Source: Candidatus Giovannonibacteria bacterium (GTDB lineage Bacteria; Patescibacteriota; Minisyncoccia; UBA11713; 2-01-FULL-45-33). Taken from it: a stretch of 50,833 nt of DNA. The position numbers and the translations under genes are program-made. The stretch spans positions 1-50,833 of the forward strand of contig JACOXN010000010.1 of the NCBI GenBank assembly GCA_016176295.1, written 5' to 3'. Positions 8,099 through 18,045 of this stretch are shown here, piece by piece (the first letter of the stretch is position 1; each line of letters begins with the position of its first letter). The notes under the pieces were generated by a model, which searched no databases, was not told the DNA's origin, and saw nothing but the letters and a program-made list of their open reading frames with translations.

Positions 8099-11000
8099 TT
8101 ATTCCGAAATTATCTTCACAAGCTGTTCTCCGGTGATGGGCTTTACAACGAAGTTGTCGAACCCGGCTTTCAGCGCTTTCTCGCGCGATTCATCGCCGAA
8201 TCCGGAGAGCGCGATCAATTTGGCCTTTTTTAAGCGTTCGTCTTTTCGCAGTATTTTCACAAGATCATATCCGCTCATTTCCGGCATTGCGATATCAATA
8301 AACATTATTTCCGGAACTTCCTTCTGGGTAGCTTTGACTGCGGACGCGCCGTCGCTGAACGAAGACACGTCTTGGCCGAGCGCTCCTAAAAGCTTGCCGA
8401 ATACATCCGCGAGCGTTTTATTGTCGTCCACAATGAATATCTTTTTTCTTTTTAATTTTGTTTTTTCCAAGGTCGCGCTGCGGAAGACCGCGCCCGAATC
8501 ATTCTCCCGTCCACGTATCGGAAGCCTCAAAATAAATTCGCTGCCTTTATTCTTTCCCGCGCTCGAGGCAGTCAGTGTTCCTCCATGAAGCTCGGCCAGG
8601 GTTTTTGACAGCATAAGCCCCACTCCCAATCCGCCTTTAAAATTGCTGAACTGCTGATTGGCCTGGGCAAACAGATCAAATATCAGAGGCATTGTTTCTT
8701 CTGAAATGCCGATGCCTGAATCTTTGACCTTAAGCTCTATATTCTGCTTATGCTGGCTGATGGTAACTGAAATATTTCCTCCAGATTTGGTGTATTTAGC
8801 GGCGTTATTTAAAAGATTAACAATGATCTGTTCTGTTCGCCACGGGTCCAAAAGCGTACGGAGCGGTATTTTCGGATACGTCACGCTCAGGTTTTGTTTT
8901 TCATTATCGATTAAGGGGCGCGAGGCCTCCAGCGCATGCTTGGCCACTTCGATAAAATCCGTCAATTCCAGTTGAAGCTCTATCTTGCCTCCGATGGCGC
9001 GGGCGGAATCCAAAAGCTGTTTTACGAGATCGTTCATCATTATGGTCTGATGGTCTATGATGCCCAGAAGATTTTTCAATTCCTTATCCTCCACCCCGTG
9101 AAGCTTGATGAGTTCAAGGGAATGAATGATGGGGGATAACGGATTTCTAAGCTCATGGCCCAAAAAAGACAAAAATTCGTCTTTGCGGTAGAGTTCTTTC
9201 TGGTTCTTTTCCAGATCGGTATTGCGGCTTAAGAGCTCCGTATTCAGGGTCATAAGTTCTTCGTTGGCAGATTGCAATTCTTCTTTCGTGGTTTCAAGCT
9301 CCTCATTCATGCTTTGCAGTTCTTCGTTCGTCGACATCAACTCTTCGTGGGCGGATTTCAGTTCTTCGTTGGAGCCGTCTCTGGACTCGATGACAGTCTG
9401 AAGCTGCTCGATTGTGTGCTCAAGCTCCTTCTGCAGGAGAAGTGATTCACGAGCACTAAAGCCGCTCTCCTTTCGGCCCTGAATTACTTTTTTCGCCGGC
9501 AGCGCCCGTGTCCTCTCCTTGAACAAGATCAAAAAATAGCCGGAGCTCCGCGAGCGTTTTCCAAGAGGCATTATTTCTATCTCAATTCCTAAATAATGGT
9601 CGGTTTTTTTGACGGAAGTGTTCTTTTTTTTGGTCTCCGCAAGAGCTTCCAAAATTTTCGGAAGCAGCTTTTTTTTCGCCATTTTGAGCAGGTCCAGAGT
9701 GGCGCGCCCTTGAGCGGGCTCAAGATAGCGGTTCGGCTCGCCCCTGAATTGCACGATGGTCAGATTATCGTTTATAATAAGCCCCGCGCCCGCTTTTTTT
9801 TTGAGATAGAGCCGGTCGGCCTCTTTTTCTATATCGATTTCGCGCTTAGGTTCAAGTGTTGCCATATTTGGATATTGTACGCCAGTTTCCCCGCTTATGC
9901 CAAGAAGCCTGATATGCGGCTGGTTTGGCGTATTTTTTTTCACGTATATTTTTAATTTTTTGTCCATTTGCCTGAAAAGATCCTGGAAATTCGAAGCCGT
10001 TTCGGCGCTTCCCAAAACAAGTATTCCGTCGGGTTTTAAAGCAAAATGGAATATGGGGAAAACTTTTTTTTGCAGATGTGAATCCAGATAAATCAGCACA
10101 TTCCTGCAGCTTACGATATCCAATTTCGAAAACGGGGTATCGGCTATCATATTGTGCCTCGCAAAGACGCACATTGCCCTTAGGCTTTTTGAGATCTGAT
10201 ATTTATCGGAGCCGGTCTTCAAGAAGAACTTCGACAGCCGCAAAGGAGAGACGCTTGACTGTATATTTTTTGAATAAATGCCGAGCCTCGCTTTTTTTAG
10301 AGCTTCTTCGCTTATATCCGTGCCGAATATCTGTATGGTCGGATGGCTGCCCTGCTCAGCGGCAAGCTCCGCCAATATTATGGCCAGCGAATAAACCTCT
10401 TCTCCCGTGCTGCACCCCGGTATCCAGATCCTGAGGGATTCGGGGTTCCCGCTCAGCAGCTTGGGAAATATTTTTTGTTTCAAATAGTCGAAGAATTCCG
10501 GGTCGCGGAAAAAATTCGTAACATTTATCAGAAGGTCCTGATAAAGTGTCGTTGCTTCGGCCGGATTTTTTTTGAGATATTCGGCGTATTTGTAATAGTT
10601 TGTAATGCGATTCAAAAGCATCCGGCGTTTTATCCGCCGCCTTATGGTCCCGGGCTTATAATACGTAAAATCGACCCCCCGAAAACCAAGCATCAGCGCG
10701 ATAATTTCGCTGAGACCGTCCTCATCTTTTTTTACGGCTCCTTCCTCCACCAGATAAATTATTTTTTTTGCTATCTCCGCCGGTGAAAGCACGTAGTCCG
10801 TGACTCCGGCCTCTTTTGCGCTGTCGGGCATGGTAGAAAACTCCGAGGAACTATCCTGGGCAAAGGTCAATCCTCCCGCCTGTCTGATGGCGCGCAATCC
10901 CTGGGTGCCATCGGTTCCCGAGCCGGAAAGAACCACACCGATGGCATTGCGCCCCGTTTGAACGGCGAGCGAATTAAAAAATTCATCTATCGGCAAATTA

Positions 11001-11320
11001 ACGCCGGCCCTTCTGGGCGCAAGTATCAGTTTATCTCCTTTTATCTCTATATTCTTATTGGGCGGGATAACATATATGCGGCGCGGCATGACCTTCTCCC
11101 CGTCAGCCGCCTCTTTCACCGCGAGGACAGTCTTGGAAGAAAGTATTTTTGCAAGGTCGCTTTTAGCCTTTGGCATAAGGTGCTGTACTACCACCACGGC
11201 CGCATTCAGGTTGGAGGGAAGATTGCTCAAAAACTCGCAGAATGCGGCAAGACCGCCGGCCGAGCCTCCGATGCCAATGACATAAAACAAGTCTTTGTGT
11301 GTATTACGCGTCACAAACAT
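8099..11320 (-). CDS. CheB-CheR hybrid sensor histidine kinase with receiver domain
   Basis: 1073 aa: CheB methylesterase (GIGGSAGGL, VVVQHL, SGSGTDGTQG), CheR methyltransferase (IWIPGCSTGEEVYSLA), long coiled coil, HisKA (FLGHELRNPLSPI), HATPase, REC (IFIVDDNKTLADVFGKLL). Confidence 0.93.
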   Translation of the reverse strand: MFVTRNTHKDLFYVIGIGGSAGGLAAFCEFLSNLPSNLNAAVVVVQHLMPKAKSDLAKILSSKTVLAVKEAADGEKVMPRRIYVIPPNKNIEIKGDKLILAPRRAGVNLPIDEFFNSLAVQTGRNAIGVVLSGSGTDGTQGLRAIRQAGGLTFAQDSSSEFSTMPDSAKEAGVTDYVLSPAEIAKKIIYLVEEGAVKKDEDGLSEIIALMLGFRGVDFTYYKPGTIRRRIKRRMLLNRITNYYKYAEYLKKNPAEATTLYQDLLINVTNFFRDPEFFDYLKQKIFPKLLSGNPESLRIWIPGCSTGEEVYSLAIILAELAAEQGSHPTIQIFGTDISEEALKKARLGIYSKNIQSSVSPLRLSKFFLKTGSDKYQISKSLRAMCVFARHNMIADTPFSKLDIVSCRNVLIYLDSHLQKKVFPIFHFALKPDGILVLGSAETASNFQDLFRQMDKKLKIYVKKNTPNQPHIRLLGISGETGVQYPNMATLEPKREIDIEKEADRLYLKKKAGAGLIINDNLTIVQFRGEPNRYLEPAQGRATLDLLKMAKKKLLPKILEALAETKKKNTSVKKTDHYLGIEIEIMPLGKRSRSSGYFLILFKERTRALPAKKVIQGRKESGFSARESLLLQKELEHTIEQLQTVIESRDGSNEELKSAHEELMSTNEELQSMNEELETTKEELQSANEELMTLNTELLSRNTDLEKNQKELYRKDEFLSFLGHELRNPLSPIIHSLELIKLHGVEDKELKNLLGIIDHQTIMMNDLVKQLLDSARAIGGKIELQLELTDFIEVAKHALEASRPLIDNEKQNLSVTYPKIPLRTLLDPWRTEQIIVNLLNNAAKYTKSGGNISVTISQHKQNIELKVKDSGIGISEETMPLIFDLFAQANQQFSNFKGGLGVGLMLSKTLAELHGGTLTASSAGKNKGSEFILRLPIRGRENDSGAVFRSATLEKTKLKRKKIFIVDDNKTLADVFGKLLGALGQDVSSFSDGASAVKATQKEVPEIMFIDIAMPEMSGYDLVKILRKDERLKKAKLIALSGFGDESREKALKAGFDNFVVKPITGEQLVKIISE

Positions 11321-11345
11321 ATATTATTCATTATATATGAAGAAT

Positions 11346-12593
11346 TTATTTTACTAATATTCCCAGGTCGAATAACGGGTCAGCCAGCTCTTTTTCCAAG
11401 CCCGTGATCTTTATGTTCATTTCAATAACTTTGCTTATCGCTCCCATTTCCTGCGTGCGATTGATAAGCGTGGCCCCGATGAGCTCGCCATCCTTTGAGA
11501 TAAGCCTGGCATAGGAATTGGCTTCTCTCGAACCCCGGCAGGTTATAGTCCGGCCAGCTTCCGGGCGGATGTCGCCCACGAAAGCGATAGAAATTCCAAA
11601 CCCACGCGTAGTATAAAAAGAAACCAGGCGGAAAGTTTCCTTTTCACCCGACATATTTAGCCCGGCTCTCCGCCCCTGCATCTGGGCATTCGCCCAATTG
11701 GCAAGCTGGATGCGTTCTCCCAGGATGAGGTCCTGAAATTCAGCGCAGTCGCCGGCCGTCCAGACGTCTGGCGCGGTCGTTTCCAGATATTCATTAGCCA
11801 ATATTCCCTTGTTAACTTTTATCCCTGCAGCCTCCACCCAGGAAAACGGACATTGCAGACCGATGCCCACTATAAGCATATCGCACGGGAGTTCCGAGCC
11901 GTCTTTTAAAATGACTTTTTCGACAGAATCTTTTCCGATGATATCCGAAACCTCGTTGCTTCTGATTATTTTTACGCCGCCTTTTTCCAGAGCGCCTTCT
12001 ATCATTTTCCCGGAAACATCATCCAGCAGTATCTGCCAGAAATACGGTTCACGCAAAACAAGCGTCACCTCGACTCCCGCGAGCCTTAGCATCTCGCACA
12101 TTTCAAACCCTATGAATCCACCTCCGATTACCACAGCCCGCTTCGCCGTTTTTACAGCCGAAATAACAGCTTTGGCATCTTCCAGTGTACGGAGATAAAA
12201 AACGCCCTCTTTCTCCGAGCCGGGCGCGCCAAAAAGCCTCACGCATCCGCCGATTGCAAGCAGAAGTTTTTCATATTTTAAAACCTCGTTATCCTGAAGC
12301 GTGACTTTTTTTTCGGCGGTGTTGAGATTCAGGGCGCGTTTCCCGGCGTAAAATTCGATATTGTTTTCCTTGTACCACGCCTCGGTCTTAAGCCAGACCT
12401 GTTCAAACGATATCTTCTCCAGGAAAAAATTAGGCTTTGAAAGCATTATTCTTGAATACAGCCTAAAAGGCTCCTCGGACACAATTGCAATGCTTCCGGC
12501 CGGGTCCTTTTTTCTGATGCTCTCGGCGGCAGTCGTTCCAGCGACCCCTCCCCCGATTATTAAATATTTTATTTCCAGGATTTTATCAGTCAT
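11346..12593 (-). CDS. NAD(P)/FAD-dependent oxidoreductase (rubredoxin/nitrite reductase-like)
   Basis: YLIIGGGVAGTTAAESIRKKDP, VVIGGGFIGFEMCEMLR, VWTAGDCAEF. Confidence 0.9.
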   Translation of the reverse strand: MTDKILEIKYLIIGGGVAGTTAAESIRKKDPAGSIAIVSEEPFRLYSRIMLSKPNFFLEKISFEQVWLKTEAWYKENNIEFYAGKRALNLNTAEKKVTLQDNEVLKYEKLLLAIGGCVRLFGAPGSEKEGVFYLRTLEDAKAVISAVKTAKRAVVIGGGFIGFEMCEMLRLAGVEVTLVLREPYFWQILLDDVSGKMIEGALEKGGVKIIRSNEVSDIIGKDSVEKVILKDGSELPCDMLIVGIGLQCPFSWVEAAGIKVNKGILANEYLETTAPDVWTAGDCAEFQDLILGERIQLANWANAQMQGRRAGLNMSGEKETFRLVSFYTTRGFGISIAFVGDIRPEAGRTITCRGSREANSYARLISKDGELIGATLINRTQEMGAISKVIEMNIKITGLEKELADPLFDLGILVK

Positions 12594-12703
12594 ATGTAAG
12601 ATTTTAAATTATAGCACGTCTTATATCCCAAAGGTCAGTATTATCAGTAATAATGCAAAAATCCGAAGAAAATTAGCAATTAATAGAGTTAAGCAATTAT
12701 TTC

Positions 12704-13510
12704 ATGAAAAAAATAATCTCATTAGGCTTACTAACTGTAATAGCGGCGACAGCCGGGGGTACGGTATTCGAGGCGAGAGCTCTTGCCGCGGAATCCGTCC
12801 TTTCGAGCGTTAGCATCACGCCCGCATCTGCGAGCATTGCCACCGGCGCTTCAACGCAGCTTACCGCTTGGCCTAAAGACCAGTTAAATGGGGCTTTTTC
12901 AGGTGCCACGACCACCTGGTCATCTTCGAATCCGTCCGTGGCGTTTGTTAATACGGGAGGCCTCGTAACCGGAGTCGCTCTGGGAACTACTACAATTACA
13001 GCCAGCACCGCTAGCGGCACGACTACCGTGAACGGCACGGCGCTGATAACGGTTATTGCTCCGCCACAGACACAGGCGCCCTTCCTTTCGAGCCTTCTGG
13101 TATTTCCAAGATCTGCAAAAGTTAAGCTTGGCGAACTGAGACAGTTGATAGCCCTGCCGCTGGACCAATTCGGAGTTTACTTTCCGGCCGCAATATCCTG
13201 GACGTCCGCAAGCACATCGGTAGCCACCGTAAGCTCAAACGGGCTTGTGACAGGACTTGCTAAAGGGAAAGCTTTGATAACAGCAAGCGCCCTCTCCGGG
13301 ACCACAACCGTATCCGGCACGGCGCTCATCAAGGTTAAAGCCACCTCGACCCCGGATTCGAACATAAGTTGTTACAACGGACACCGCTGGCATAACGGCA
13401 AGCACAAAGGAGATAAATTTTGCTCGGTAAAGGGGGATAAAGGCGAAAAATGGTGGAAAAAATTCATGCAAAAAAATGACAAGCATGACGGAGAGGATGA
13501 TGACGATTGA
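12704..13510 (+). CDS. Secreted protein with two BIG2 (Ig-like) domains and charged C-terminal tail
   Basis: SVSITPASASIATGASTQLTA..., second copy SLLVFPRSAKVKLGELRQLIA...; signal peptide; tail CYNGHRWHNGKHKGDKFC...KHDGEDDDD. Confidence 0.85.
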   Translation: MKKIISLGLLTVIAATAGGTVFEARALAAESVLSSVSITPASASIATGASTQLTAWPKDQLNGAFSGATTTWSSSNPSVAFVNTGGLVTGVALGTTTITASTASGTTTVNGTALITVIAPPQTQAPFLSSLLVFPRSAKVKLGELRQLIALPLDQFGVYFPAAISWTSASTSVATVSSNGLVTGLAKGKALITASALSGTTTVSGTALIKVKATSTPDSNISCYNGHRWHNGKHKGDKFCSVKGDKGEKWWKKFMQKNDKHDGEDDDD

Positions 13511-13566
13511 ACCGAAATAGATAATAAGTTAAAATAAGACAATAGGAAGTATTAATTATTATCAGC

Positions 13567-13607
13567 AAAAAAACACCCCAGCGACCATTGGGGGTGTTTT
13601 TTTATTT
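13567..13607. terminator. Bidirectional intrinsic terminator
   Basis: AAAAAAACACCCCagcgaccattgGGGGTGTTTTTTT between convergent genes. Confidence 0.85.
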
Positions 13608-13624
13608 AAAGAGTAAAATAAATA

Positions 13625-14209
13625 TTAGTAATTTACCAAGTGGCTTATCTTCGCGGAGGCTCGGAGAGATTCAATCAGCTTTGAAGCTTCCTGGTTGAAC
13701 TTTTGCGACTTGAGCTGGCTCTTTACCTGTTCTTTTACTTCGGCCTCTTTTCCTTTCTCGACCGGCACTTTGTTGTCCTTGATAAACTTCGCTACCTCTT
13801 CATCGGTTACCTGAGTCTTGTCGGCCAAAAGTTTTTCAAGCTTGATATTGGTCTTTATCTGCTCCCTCAGATCGCTCATGGTCACTCCCTCGGTTTTCAT
13901 GGCTTCCTCCAGGGTAGTACCCTGGGCTTTGAATCCCTTATCCACTTCGGCAATTTTGGCATCGATCTCTTCAGCGCTGACTGTTACGCCTTTGCCCGAA
14001 GCTTCATTTACTATGAGCTTCTTGTTGATAAGCGATTCTAGAGCTTGTTTTCCGGAATTCTTTTCCAGTTCTCTTATCACCGCGATGCGGCTGATGGGGG
14101 AGCCGTTGACCATGGCCGCCACAAAAGCGCTGCGGAAATAAAAGAGCAGGCCCGCCGCCACCACGACGATGGCGATAATAATCGTTGTTTTCTTGTTAAA
14201 TTTCATCAT
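13625..14209 (-). CDS. SurA N-terminal domain-containing protein (no PPIase domain)
   Basis: TM anchor, VNGSPISRIAVIRELEKNSGKQALESLINKKLIVNEA...; ends without a parvulin domain. Confidence 0.8.
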   Translation of the reverse strand: MMKFNKKTTIIIAIVVVAAGLLFYFRSAFVAAMVNGSPISRIAVIRELEKNSGKQALESLINKKLIVNEASGKGVTVSAEEIDAKIAEVDKGFKAQGTTLEEAMKTEGVTMSDLREQIKTNIKLEKLLADKTQVTDEEVAKFIKDNKVPVEKGKEAEVKEQVKSQLKSQKFNQEASKLIESLRASAKISHLVNY

Positions 14210-14230
14210 GTTTTTTACTATACACCAAAA

Positions 14231-14727
14231 TCAAAGAAGATAAAATATCAATGCCGCAAGGGCCGAAAGCATGGCCTGTGAAGAGACGCCGAAAAAATGC
14301 AGATGGTCCAGATATTTTTCCGTGTGTATCCAGACGTGAAAACGCTGAAGGGACGCCAGCGGCTCATGGGGAAATTTCCAATACGCAAATTGAAGCGCGT
14401 CGGGAAGAACGCCTCCCAGCACCCCGGCAAAAACAGATAAGAAAGGAACATGAAAACAAAATAAAAAATTTCTAGGGATAGAAATGCTCCCAGGCCGCCG
14501 TCCAGCGAAATTTTTAAGAGGTCATAAAAGAAAGGGCGGCTCCATACCATGTCTTTTTTCATCGGGTCATTCTTATCCTGCGTAAGCGAGCCTAAAGGAT
14601 AATGCCAGTGGGGAATCGCATCGAGCGCGAAATGTGAAATAAATCCGGCGGCAAAACCTGCCACGGGGTGCGCAGGGAAAAGGCCGGCGACTGCCGTTCC
14701 GACTATTGCATGTGTAAAAAGTACCAT
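14231..14727 (-). pseudogene. YdjM-like membrane protein, frame-disrupted
   Basis: N-terminal part (MVLFTHAIVGTAVAGLFPAHPVAGFAAGFISHFALDAIPHWHYP) in one frame. The natural-looking C-terminus (SVFAGVLGGVLPDALQFAYWKFPHEPLASLQRFHVWIHTEK) is in the -1 frame; junction near + 14429-14433 (A5 run). Confidence 0.65.
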
Positions 14728-14733
14728 AGAGTT

Positions 14734-14946
14734 TTATTTTCTGACGCAGGTACAGCTGTCTTCAGCCTCTCCACAGGTTTTGCATTTCACCCGGTATTTG
14801 CCTTTCCTGGGGCAATCCAGGCGGTGCAAGGGATTGAACGAGGGTTCGGTTTTATGGCATTCGGGGCATTTAAACCCATCAGCTTCGCCGCCGCAATGGC
14901 TGCAATGCTGGCTGGAAATCGTTGAATGTATCTTTTCGAAACTCAT
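14734..14946 (-). CDS. Small double zinc-ribbon-like protein
   Basis: MSFEKIHSTISSQHCSHCGGEADGFKCPECHKTEPSFNPLHRLDCPRKGKYRVKCKTCGEAEDSCTCVRK; repeated CxxC; start ATG 14946 supported by TATAAT 6 nt upstream. Confidence 0.75.
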   Translation of the reverse strand: MSFEKIHSTISSQHCSHCGGEADGFKCPECHKTEPSFNPLHRLDCPRKGKYRVKCKTCGEAEDSCTCVRK

Positions 14947-15001
14947 GGTTATATTATATCCGATGCGCGAATAAAAAAAAGTTTGAGGCTTGTCGTGCCG
15001 A

Positions 15002-16252
15002 TTAGCAATTGCTTCCGGCCACGTATCCGGTGGTCCAGCAAATTTGGAGGCTGTACCCGCCGGAGGGGCGGTTGATATTGAGCACATCGCCTACGAGATA
15101 AATGCCGGGGATTGCCCTAGACTCCATGGTTTTGAAATTCACTTCCGTAAGCGCCGCTCCGCCCGAGGAAACAACCGCTTTTTCTGCGGAGAGGCTTTTT
15201 ACATGGAGAAACACGGATTTTAAAAGGGCGATCAGTTTTTTTCTCTCTTCGGCTCTCACGCTGTGGTTGAAAGTTTCTCCCTCGATGCCGCAAAGCTTCA
15301 GAATGGCCGGCGCCAAAGCGGCGGGCACTATCGAGCCCAGTGTATTCTTTATTTTTTTATTGCTGTTTTCGATCAGCAGCTTCTGTATTTTTTCTTTCAA
15401 AGCCGCATTATCCAGTTTCGGAAAAAGGTCGAGCGCAATAATAACTTCGCCGTAGGGGAGAAGCTCGCCAACCTCGCGGCTCATGTTGAGCACAGTGGGG
15501 CCGCTCACGCCGAAATGCGTAAAAAGTATTTTGCCGTTTTGCGCGTCGTATTTTTTCCCGTTTTGCCAGACGGATAATTTGATATCTTTCAGGCTTACTC
15601 CGGCCAATTTTTTCGCCCAGTTATCCTTGATATTCAAAGGAACCAGCGCAAAATTATTCTCGACAACGCTCTGACCAAGGGCTTTAAGCCACGCAAATCC
15701 TTCTCCGGTCGAGCCGGTTTCCGGGTGCGACACTCCGCCTGTGGCCACAATGCAGGATTTGGCAGTTATCTGGGTTTTGTTCTTCAACTTTATACGAATG
15801 ACATTGAGCCTTTTGTCCTTGGTGATGCCGATTACCTCCGCACCCGTCTTTATTTCAACGCCACTATTTTTTAAATATTTTTCAAGCGTGTTCCACACGG
15901 ACCAGGCACGGTTGGAAACAGGAAACACGCGCCCCTCGGCTTCTTCCTTGGTCTCCAATCCGTGAGTGCGGAAAAAATCCAGCGTTTCTTTGACGCCGAA
16001 CTGCGAGAAAGCCGAAAAAAGGAATTGGCTTGAACCTTTGTACTTCGCAAGCATATCGCGGATATCCGGCCGATTGTTCGTAAGATTGCATCTGCCGCCT
16101 CCGGTGATCAAAAGTTTCTTCCCCAAACCCGGATTTTTTTCCAAAAGCAAAACTTTCTTACCAAGTTCTCCGGCGCGCCCGGCAGCCATCATTCCGGCCG
16201 GCCCTCCGCCCACCACCACTGCGTCCCAGATAATATCGGTTTCTTTTTTCAT
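15002..16252 (-). CDS. HI0933-family NAD(P)/FAD-dependent oxidoreductase
   Basis: [51 protein letters not shown] ... [28 protein letters not shown]-type motifs. Confidence 0.92.
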   Translation of the reverse strand: [416 protein letters not shown]

Positions 16253-16253
16253 G

Positions 16254-17726
16254 TTATTTTTCGAGATCCAGTATTTCATCAATGCGGATTTTCTGCACGA
16301 AATCCGGCACATGGCTCACCAATATCATCGCTCCCTCGTATTTGTCGAGTGCGGAAGCAATGACAGGCAGATGTCTGAAATTGATATGGTTTGTCGGTTC
16401 ATCCAGTATTAAAAGGCCCGGTTTTTGAAGCACCAGCCTTGCAAACGCAACGAGCCCTTTTTGACCTTCGGAAAGCCTTCCTATCTTCGTATAAATGAAA
16501 TCCGAGCTGATGAGAAACCCTGCAGCGCAGGCCCGAAGTTTTTCTTCTATTTTTTCTTCCATCACCTCCATCAGTGAATCATAGACCCGGTCCTCAAAAT
16601 TTAGCGTGGAAAAATCCTGCCGGTAGTACCCAACTTTTATTCCTTCGGAAATTACAGCCCCTTTGGATTTGTTGGAAGCTATCCTTTCCAAAAGCGTGCT
16701 CTTGCCGATTCCGTTGGGGCCGCGAAGCAGCAGATGGTCGCGCTTTTTTAAAATGATATTTGCTTTGTGCGAAACCGGTTTGTGGTCCCTTATAGTATTG
16801 TAGGAACTGATGCTTACAATTTCTCCCACAATGTCCGATTGATAGGGGATAACGAATGGCCTGATAGTCTTATCTTCCTGGCGTACATCAACCTGCGACT
16901 CCTCCATTTCTTCTATCTTTTCCCACATTTTCATGGCGACATTCCGCATTTTGCCGCCTTTTTGCGCGAAAAAGTTGGCTTTTTCCTTGTTTTCTTGTAT
17001 TTTTTTTGCAAGCTGGGCGTTCTTGGCGTTCTCTCTTTCGATCCGCGCCTCGATATCTTTCACCACATTAAAATAATTGCCCGAATATTGCTCTATTTTT
17101 TTCGTAAAAACGTCCAGATAAAATACGCCCTCCGTGAACGCGTTCAAAAAGTCCGCGTCGTGGGAGATAACTACGCAGGTTCCTTTAAGCTCCGTCAAAA
17201 ATTTCTTTAAATGTTCAATGCCGGCTTTATCTAGATTGTTAGTCGGTTCATCCAGCAAAAGGAGGTCGGGTTTTTGTATCAGCGCCGAAGCCAAAAGAAG
17301 CCTGGCCTGCTGGCCGCCGGAAAATGTTTTTACTATCTTTTCGTGCGGCGCGTGCAAATTAACTATTTCCAGCACTTCGTCGATCTTCGGATCAATGTTG
17401 TAGACTTTTGCTTGGCCTTCCGGAGCCTTGGCGAAGGAGGCGAAAAACTCACGGACGGAGAGGTCGAGCTCGCTCTGGGCCACCACCTGCTTCGCGGTCG
17501 CGATGGTCAGCCCCTGCCGAATGTTAACAAAACCGGATTCGGGTTTTAAAGCCCGGGTGATGAGCGAAAAAATTGTGCTTTTCCCCGCGCCGTTCTGGCC
17601 CATCAGGGCGAATTTTGAATTTTCACGCAAAGAAAAATCCGCCTCTTTCAGTATGGGGTGGTTGTGCCCGTATTCAAACGAGACCTCATCAAAACCCACG
17701 ATTACTTCTCCCTTGGACATGGACAC
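16254..17726 (-). CDS. ABC-F family ATP-binding protein
   Basis: Two ABC domains: GQNGAGKSTIFSL, FSGGQQARLLLASAL, LLLLDEPTNNLD; GPNGIGKSTLLERI, LSEGQKGLVAFARL, LLILDEPTNHI. Confidence 0.94.
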   Translation of the reverse strand: MSMSKGEVIVGFDEVSFEYGHNHPILKEADFSLRENSKFALMGQNGAGKSTIFSLITRALKPESGFVNIRQGLTIATAKQVVAQSELDLSVREFFASFAKAPEGQAKVYNIDPKIDEVLEIVNLHAPHEKIVKTFSGGQQARLLLASALIQKPDLLLLDEPTNNLDKAGIEHLKKFLTELKGTCVVISHDADFLNAFTEGVFYLDVFTKKIEQYSGNYFNVVKDIEARIERENAKNAQLAKKIQENKEKANFFAQKGGKMRNVAMKMWEKIEEMEESQVDVRQEDKTIRPFVIPYQSDIVGEIVSISSYNTIRDHKPVSHKANIILKKRDHLLLRGPNGIGKSTLLERIASNKSKGAVISEGIKVGYYRQDFSTLNFEDRVYDSLMEVMEEKIEEKLRACAAGFLISSDFIYTKIGRLSEGQKGLVAFARLVLQKPGLLILDEPTNHINFRHLPVIASALDKYEGAMILVSHVPDFVQKIRIDEILDLEK

Positions 17727-17749
17727 AAGTCTATCACTTTAAATTTTAA

Positions 17750-18037
17750 TTATCTCGTGAATGGAACCTGATTGATCTTCTCTAATAACTCAAGAGTCGC
17801 TTTTACCGAGGGGTTGCCGGTGTCAATGAGAATCAGTCTCGAACCATATTGTTTTACGAGCGGACTCAAAAATTCATCTCCCCATGAAGGCGAGAATGTA
17901 ATAACCCCGTCAAATTCTATTTCTAAATTTTCATTTTCAGCTAAGGCGGCGATTTGGCTCTGAAGCGCGGCAAAAGCTTCGCGTCCATTTTGACGGGAGA
18001 TAAGGGTTGTACCAAATTTTTTCAATTCTATTCTCAT
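17750..18037 (-). CDS. STAS-like domain protein (DUF4325-like)
   Basis: MRIELKKFGTTLISRQNGREAFAALQ...LEIEFDGVITFSPSWGDEFLSPLVKQYG; immediately downstream of the HTH/HATPase gene. Confidence 0.75.
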   Translation of the reverse strand: MRIELKKFGTTLISRQNGREAFAALQSQIAALAENENLEIEFDGVITFSPSWGDEFLSPLVKQYGSRLILIDTGNPSVKATLELLEKINQVPFTR

Positions 18038-18045
18038 ATATTTAG

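Noticed and set aside
8094-8588. 164-aa + strand ORF over the hybrid kinase receiver domain
   Set aside because: Antisense to a clearly conserved REC domain; low-complexity Ser/Phe-rich translation.
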